Source of the DNA: Deltaproteobacteria bacterium
Lineage (GTDB): Bacteria > UBA10199 > SBBF01
NCBI GenBank assembly: GCA_016183175.1
Contig: JACPFC010000003.1
Coordinates: 1 to 33,087 of the forward strand
DNA length: 33,087 bases
Reading direction: 5' to 3'
Shown here: positions 29,754 to 33,087 of the stretch, piece by piece
Layout of the letters: each line of letters starts with the position of its first letter
How positions within the stretch are numbered: the stretch's first letter is position 1
The notes under the pieces: model-generated
Told to the model about the DNA's origin: nothing
Database searches by the model: none
Seen by the model: the letters and a program-made list of their open reading frames with translations, nothing else
Translations under genes and position numbers: made by a program

Positions 29754-30284
29754 CTAACAATCTTTAGTTTGTTTTTTATCCCGAATCGCCGCCAGCACAT
29801 TCACCACCCGCCGGGGGATTTGGGCCAAAACCGTCACCCAGTTTCGGGCCGGCGCCTGCATTGAGCCTGCAAGTCTGGCCAGCAGTTCCTCCCGGGAGGG
29901 CAAGGTGGCCAACGCCTTTATCTGCTGTTCCGTCAGCGGTTTTCCGTCCATCCCCGCCGCCTTGAACTTCACCTTTTCGTTGTCCTTGGCGAATTTGACC
30001 AGAATTTTGGCTGTCTGCGCGGGGTCCCCCTCCGTGGTCGTCACCGCCGTTGTCCCCCTGAAAAAATCGGTTAAAAATTCAAGAACGGTTCCTTTTACCG
30101 CGATTTTGGCCAAGCGGTTTTTAACCACCTTCATCCGGGAGGCCCCCTTTGAATGAAGTTCCAGACGCAGTCGGCTGGACTCGGACACCTTGAGCCCCTT
30201 GTAGTCGGTGAGAAGAAGGATCCTGGCCTTTAAAAACTGCTCTTTCAACTTTCCAACTTCAGCCTGTTTTTCCGCTTTATTCAT
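29754..30284 (-). CDS. rplJ: Ribosomal protein uL10
   Basis: The 176-residue protein has the L10 pattern: N-terminal NKAEKQAEVGKLKEQFLKARILLLTDYKGL, the rRNA-binding segment MKVVKNRLAKIAVKGT, and a C-terminal helical spine that holds L7/L12 dimers. It starts only 9 bases after the rplA stop. In well-studied bacteria a leader of 100 or more bases upstream of rplJ binds L10-L12 for autoregulation; here no separate leader exists, so any such site would lie within rplA. Confidence 0.97.
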   Translation of the reverse strand: MNKAEKQAEVGKLKEQFLKARILLLTDYKGLKVSESSRLRLELHSKGASRMKVVKNRLAKIAVKGTVLEFLTDFFRGTTAVTTTEGDPAQTAKILVKFAKDNEKVKFKAAGMDGKPLTEQQIKALATLPSREELLARLAGSMQAPARNWVTVLAQIPRRVVNVLAAIRDKKQTKDC

Positions 30285-30293
30285 AAAAAATTC

Positions 30294-30992
30294 TTATGCA
30301 TGCAATTTATCGACTTCGGACACATCGATCCGAACGCCGGGGCCAAACGTGGCCGAGAGGGCCAGCCCTTTAAAATAGTTTCCTTTTGCGGACGCCGGTT
30401 TCATTTTGGCGACCGTTTCGAGGAGGGCGGTAAGGTTGTCCTTTAATTTTTGAGGCCCGAAGGAGACCTTGCCGATGGCGCAGTGGACAATCCCCGCCTT
30501 TTCGGTCTTGAATTCCGCCTTTCCCATTTTGAGTTCCCTCACCGCCTTCCCCACATCAAAAGTCACCGTGCCGGTTTTCGGGTTGGGCATCAGGCCGCGT
30601 GGGCCAAGGATCTTCCCAAGCTTGGAGACCGCCGGCATCATGTCGGGGGTGGCCACGGCGCTGTCGAACTCCATCCATCCCTCCGCAATCTTTTTGGCCA
30701 GATCATCCCCCCCGACCTGGTCGGCCCCGGCCTCCCTTGCCTCTGCCTCTTTCTCCCCCTTGGCGAAGGCGATCACACGGATTTTCTTTCCCAGGCCGTG
30801 GGGGAGCGGGACAGCCCCGCGCACCTGCTGATCGGACTGTTTGGGATCAACCCCCAGGCGGATGGCGACATCAACCGTCTGGTCGAACTTTTCCCCCTTC
30901 ATCTCGGAAATGAGGCGGATCCCCTCGTCGAGGGAATACTTCTTCGCCGGATCAATTTTTTCACGCAAAGCCTTGTATCGTTTGCTTGGCAT
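30294..30992 (-). CDS. rplA: Ribosomal protein uL1
   Basis: The 232-residue protein has the usual length and motifs ([61 protein letters not shown]). It binds 23S rRNA at the L1 stalk and, in many bacteria, represses its own operon by binding mRNA. The expected mimic site near the rplK or rplA start is not obvious, because both upstream spacers are filled by repeat elements. There is only a weak AAGG before the ATG, itself inside the repeat. Confidence 0.98.
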   Translation of the reverse strand: MPSKRYKALREKIDPAKKYSLDEGIRLISEMKGEKFDQTVDVAIRLGVDPKQSDQQVRGAVPLPHGLGKKIRVIAFAKGEKEAEAREAGADQVGGDDLAKKIAEGWMEFDSAVATPDMMPAVSKLGKILGPRGLMPNPKTGTVTFDVGKAVRELKMGKAEFKTEKAGIVHCAIGKVSFGPQKLKDNLTALLETVAKMKPASAKGNYFKGLALSATFGPGVRIDVSEVDKLHA

Positions 30993-31000
30993 GTTTTATT

Positions 31001-31079
31001 GTGCCTTAAGTGCCTGTGTGTCCGGGTGCCCGTGTTTACGCGGGAACTCAGGCACTCTGGCACTCTGGCACTCTGGCAC
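31001..31079. repeat. GTGCC/CCCGTGT palindromic element, copy B (rplK-rplA spacer)
   Basis: The core CCCGTGTTTACGCGGG (31029-31044) is surrounded by GTGCCTGTGTGTCCGGGTG on one side and ACTCAGGCAC followed by three further 8-base units (CTCTGGCA type, 31049-31079) on the other. The tandem unit on the transcribed strand is AGTGCCAG. This is the longest copy of the family; it runs up to the rplK stop codon and ends 8 bases before the rplA start codon. Confidence 0.75.
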
Positions 31080-31502
31080 TCAAACGACTTCGATCCCCAT
31101 GCTTCTCGCCGTTCCGGCCACCGTATTGACGGCGGCATCAAGCGTGGCGCAGTTCAGATCGGGAAGTTTGATTTTGGCAATTTCCTCCACCTGCGCCTTC
31201 GTGATCTTTCCCACCTTTTCCTTGCCGGTGAGCCCGCTCCCTTTTTCGACCTTCGCCGCTTTCTTGATGAGCACCGAGGCTGGAGGGGTTTTCAGGATAA
31301 AAGTAAACGACCGGTCGGAGTAAACGGTGATAATGGCCGGGATGATCATCCCCGCCTGCTTCTGCGTGGCGGCGTTGAACTGCTTGCAGAACTCCATGAT
31401 GTTGATGCCGTGCTGGCCGAGCGCCGGCCCCACAGGAGGCGCCGGGTTTGCCGCGCCGGCGGGACATTGCAGTTTGATTTGTGCGACCGCTTTTTTGGCC
31501 AT
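31080..31502 (-). CDS. rplK: Ribosomal protein uL11
   Basis: The 140-residue protein has the conserved N-terminal domain ([37 protein letters not shown]) and the rRNA-binding C-terminal domain ([30 protein letters not shown] and [15 protein letters not shown]). It forms the base of the stalk in the GTPase centre and is needed for RelA-type sensing. It is preceded by copy C of the spacer repeat, with only an AGG triplet near the start. Confidence 0.98.
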   Translation of the reverse strand: MAKKAVAQIKLQCPAGAANPAPPVGPALGQHGINIMEFCKQFNAATQKQAGMIIPAIITVYSDRSFTFILKTPPASVLIKKAAKVEKGSGLTGKEKVGKITKAQVEEIAKIKLPDLNCATLDAAVNTVAGTARSMGIEVV

Positions 31503-31510
31503 TTTTTACT

Positions 31511-31580
31511 GTGCCTGGGTTCCTGGGTGCCCGCGTTCCCGCGTTTACACGGGCACTCAGGCACGCAGGCACTCAGGCAC
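31511..31580. repeat. GTGCC/CCCGCGT palindromic element, copy C (nusG-rplK spacer)
   Basis: The core CCCGCGTTTACACGGG (31538-31553) is flanked by GTGCCTGGGTTCCTGGGTG on the left and GGGCACTCAGGCAC, repeated with variation, on the right. The arms match copies A and B; the loop varies between TTTA and TAAA. It fills the spacer, ending 7 bases from the nusG stop and starting 9 bases before the rplK start codon. Confidence 0.75.
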
Positions 31581-31587
31581 TTTGTAC

Positions 31588-32112
31588 CTAATTCTTCTCC
31601 ACCTGCGCAAACTCCAGCTCCACCGGCGTTGATCTTCCAAAGATGCTCACCAGCACTTTAAGCCGTCCCTTGTCCTCGTTCACCTCGTCGACGATGCCGT
31701 TGAACGTGTTGAACGGCCCGTCGATCACGCGCACCGACTCCCCCTTTTCGAAGGTGACCCGCATCTTGGGTTTCATCTGCCCCTCGTCGATGCGCTGGGT
31801 GATCTTTCGCACCTCTTCTTCCGGCACCACCGGCGGGTTTCGGCTGTTTCCCACAAATCCCGTGATTTTCGGCGTCCCCTTCACCACATGCCAGGTCTCG
31901 TCGTTTAAATCCATTTTGACGAGGATGTAGCCCGGAAAAAATTTGCGCATGGCGGTGCGTTTTTGGCCCTTTTTGATTTCGACAACGCTCTCGGAGGGGA
32001 CCAAAATTTCCTCGAACAGGGGCTTGACATTGAGCGATCTGATCCGTTCCTCAAGCGCCAGTTTGGCCTTCTGCTCGAACCCCGAATAGGTGTGAACGAC
32101 ATACCAGTTCAT
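31588..32112 (-). CDS. nusG: Transcription termination/antitermination factor NusG
   Basis: The 174-residue protein has the NGN domain ([23 protein letters not shown] ... [32 protein letters not shown]) and a C-terminal KOW domain ([45 protein letters not shown]). It binds the RNA polymerase clamp and links transcription to Rho or to S10 on the ribosome. It starts 29 bases after secE. The only purine-rich stretch upstream (GAAAGGG) lies inside a GGGCC hairpin shared with secE. Confidence 0.98.
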   Translation of the reverse strand: MNWYVVHTYSGFEQKAKLALEERIRSLNVKPLFEEILVPSESVVEIKKGQKRTAMRKFFPGYILVKMDLNDETWHVVKGTPKITGFVGNSRNPPVVPEEEVRKITQRIDEGQMKPKMRVTFEKGESVRVIDGPFNTFNGIVDEVNEDKGRLKVLVSIFGRSTPVELEFAQVEKN

Positions 32113-32118
32113 TGATAC

Positions 32119-32138
32119 TTGGGGCCCTTTCGGCCCGG
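32119..32138 (-). repeat. GGGCC-GAAAG-GGCCC hairpin upstream of nusG
   Basis: These 20 bases are identical to 32522-32541 upstream of secE. On the transcribed strand they give a hairpin GGGCC-GAAAG-GGCCC followed by CCAA, ending 6 bases before the nusG start codon. The AAAGGG of the loop and arm is the only candidate Shine-Dalgarno, so the element may influence initiation. Confidence 0.6.
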
Positions 32139-32141
32139 CGG

Positions 32142-32516
32142 TTAAAAAGCGAGCAACCTTTGGGTGGATGTCCCCCAGACAGTGTCGAATATCGAAAGGA
32201 TCACCGCGGCAATTCCCACCATAACGACCACAATCACCGCCGAAACGAGCGTTTCTTTTTTGAGCGGCCAGGTGACCTTACCCAATTCGGCCACGACCTC
32301 CCCCATAAAATCGCCGGCCTGCCGATTGCGTTTAAGAATAACAAAGGCGGCGCCCGCCAGTCCCAGCGAAGCCAGGTCGGGAAATTGAACCACCCATTCT
32401 TCAAAAAGCGGCCAGCGGAAATAGTCCCATACCGTCCCCAGAATCTGGCGGAAGACAAAAAAGGAGAGCACCGAGGCCACGCCGTAACTCAAGAATGTCC
32501 ACCGTTTGGGAGTCAT
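32142..32516 (-). CDS. secE: Preprotein translocase subunit SecE (three-helix form)
   Basis: The ATG at 32516 ([20 protein letters not shown]) is chosen because the frame before it is spacer repeat. The protein has 124 residues and three hydrophobic segments (about 8-26, 47-62, 93-114), like the E. coli form, rather than the single-helix form of about 60 residues. The conserved amphipathic part before the last helix reads [31 protein letters not shown]. It is the clamp of the SecYEG channel in the inner membrane. Confidence 0.95.
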   Translation of the reverse strand: MTPKRWTFLSYGVASVLSFFVFRQILGTVWDYFRWPLFEEWVVQFPDLASLGLAGAAFVILKRNRQAGDFMGEVVAELGKVTWPLKKETLVSAVIVVVMVGIAAVILSIFDTVWGTSTQRLLAF

Positions 32517-32521
32517 AATAT

Positions 32522-32541
32522 TTGGGGCCCTTTCGGCCCGG
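32522..32541 (-). repeat. GGGCC-GAAAG-GGCCC hairpin upstream of secE
   Basis: This copy is identical over 20 bases to the element before nusG and is placed the same way, ending 5 bases before the secE start codon. A looser relative (GGGCC-TCAAAT-GGCCC, 32568-32583) lies about 27 bases further upstream. Confidence 0.6.
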
Positions 32542-32595
32542 TTGTGACTACTCGTGTCTAATTTATTTCGGGCCTCAAATGGCCCCAAACCCCGC

Positions 32596-32625
32596 GCGCA
32601 CCACCGGCAAAGCCAGATGGTGCGC
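32596..32625 (-). other. 8-bp hairpin between tRNA-Trp and secE
   Basis: GCGCACCA and TGGTGCGC pair over 8 bases with a 14-base loop that contains an inner GGC-AAA-GCC. It lies 40 bases downstream of tRNA-Trp and 80 bases upstream of secE. It might stabilise or mark the cut between the tRNA and the secE-nusG message, or be another repeat. No T-run follows, so it is not an intrinsic terminator. Confidence 0.45.
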
Positions 32626-32664
32626 TTCCACTAAGCAATTATCCCCCTCCCCCCGCATCAAAAG

Positions 32665-32735
32665 CGGGAGCGGGAGGAATCGAACCTCCAGTCCTGGTTT
32701 TGGAGACCAGTGGTTTACCGTTAACCGACGCTCCC
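32665..32735 (-). tRNA. tRNA-Trp (CCA)
   Basis: The reverse complement has acceptor GGGAGCG/CGCTCCC, D-stem GGTT/AACC, anticodon stem CTGGT/ACCAG with loop CTCCAAA (anticodon CCA), and T-arm GGAGG-TTCGATT-CCTCC. It is 71 bases with discriminator G, with no encoded CCA. Its place between rpmG and secE is the conserved bacterial order. Its 5' end is 1 base from the rpmG stop codon. Confidence 0.95.
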
Positions 32736-32736
32736 T

Positions 32737-32886
32737 CTACTTTGTCTCTTTATGCTCCGTATGCTTCCGGCAGGTCCGGCAATATTTGCTCGTCTTCATC
32801 TTTTCCGCGTGCTTTGTCTTGTTTTTGGTCAGCGTATAATTCCGGTTTTTGCACGCGGAACATTCTAAATGGATGATTGTTCGCAT
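32737..32886 (-). CDS. rpmG: Ribosomal protein bL33
   Basis: A 49-codon frame, [20 protein letters not shown]..., has the two CxxC pairs of the zinc-binding form (CSAC and CRTC) and the conserved [16 protein letters not shown] end. The ATG overlaps the tuf stop by one base (TAATG), suggesting coupled translation, and the stop lies 1 base before tRNA-Trp. The presence of all four cysteines marks the zinc-dependent paralogue type. Confidence 0.97.
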   Translation of the reverse strand: MRTIIHLECSACKNRNYTLTKNKTKHAEKMKTSKYCRTCRKHTEHKETK

Positions 32887-33087
32887 TATTCGATAATCTG
32901 CGTGACCACCCCCGCACCCACCGTCCGGCCCCCTTCGCGAATGGCGAACCGGAGTTCTTTCTCCATCGCAATCGGCGTGATCAACTCCACCTCCAAACCA
33001 ATATTGTCCCCAGGCATCACCATCTCCACCTTCTCCGGAAGTTTGACGGTGCCCGTCACATCCGTCGTCCGAAAATAAAACTGCGGA
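32886..33087 (-). CDS. tuf: Elongation factor Tu, C-terminal part
   Basis: The last 66 codons of EF-Tu are visible, from [14 protein letters not shown] to [15 protein letters not shown], which is the end of domain 3. The rest lies beyond the window. EF-Tu delivers aminoacyl-tRNA to the ribosome. Its position before rpmG and tRNA-Trp corresponds to the second tuf copy (tufB position) of many bacteria; whether there is another copy cannot be told here. Confidence 0.97.
   Translation of the reverse strand, partial: PQFYFRTTDVTGTVKLPEKVEMVMPGDNIGLEVELITPIAMEKELRFAIREGGRTVGAGVVTQIIE

Noticed and set aside
31049-31079. CRISPR-like tandem repeat in the rplK-rplA spacer
   Set aside because: The unit is 8 bases without spacers; it is a tandem extension of the palindromic element, not a CRISPR array.

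Overview
The window is about 33 kb of gene-dense bacterial chromosome, moderately GC-rich. It is cut inside a gene at both ends: an exported protein at base 1 and EF-Tu at base 33087. Several traits suggest an uncultivated lineage of the former Deltaproteobacteria (Myxococcota or Bdellovibrionota-like). These are a TIGR02147/DUF4423 regulator beside a lipoprotein with a GNP motif, a MopE-type calcium or metal-binding protein with a MYXO-CTERM-like tail, and a kinase-ATPase-TPR fusion. The placement is inference, because no rRNA gene is present.

Region 1 (1-4428, plus strand apart from the first partial gene) is an accessory, surface-oriented locus. It holds a putative HTH regulator, a lipoprotein, an Asp-rich repeat protein anchored at its C-terminus, and an exported amidohydrolase. 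The same 6-4-6 palindrome (GTTTTC-N4-GAAAAC) lies upstream of the regulator and upstream of the MopE-like gene, so the regulator may control itself and that gene.

Region 2 (4429-5030) contains tRNA-Arg(CCG) and tRNA-Val(CAC). It also shows three small insertion-like events, each flanked by a duplication of the neighbouring gene edge: about 22 bp of tRNA-Arg, 12 bp of tRNA-Val and 41 bp of the kinase 3' end. In every case an intact gene remains.

Region 3 (4975-19075, minus strand) is a long colinear run. In transcription order it is rpoZ, gltB, gltD, a 42-codon membrane peptide, tRNA-Thr(CGT), mazG, a lytic transglycosylase, lpdA and the kinase. Many of the junctions overlap or nearly touch. 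nadE (plus strand) diverges from rpoZ across 60 bp. Its 3' end runs 68 bp into the 3' end of rpoC on the other strand.

Region 4 (20913-33087, minus strand) is the conserved transcription and translation cluster tuf-rpmG-tRNA-Trp-secE-nusG-rplK-rplA-rplJ-rplL-rpoB-rpoC. rpsL, rpsG and fusA do not follow rpoC. Most spacers in this cluster hold small palindromic elements. One family (core CCCGYGT..ACRCGGG) is present three times, before rplK, rplA and rpoC. A GGGCC-GAAAG-GGCCC hairpin precedes both nusG and secE. A 64-bp MITE-like palindrome precedes rpoB. Related palindromes sit in frame inside nadE and the transglycosylase gene.

The most distinctive signal is this pervasive colonisation by small palindromic elements in operon spacers, tRNA leaders, gene ends and protein linkers. 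No CRISPR array, transposase, prophage or classical defence system is visible.
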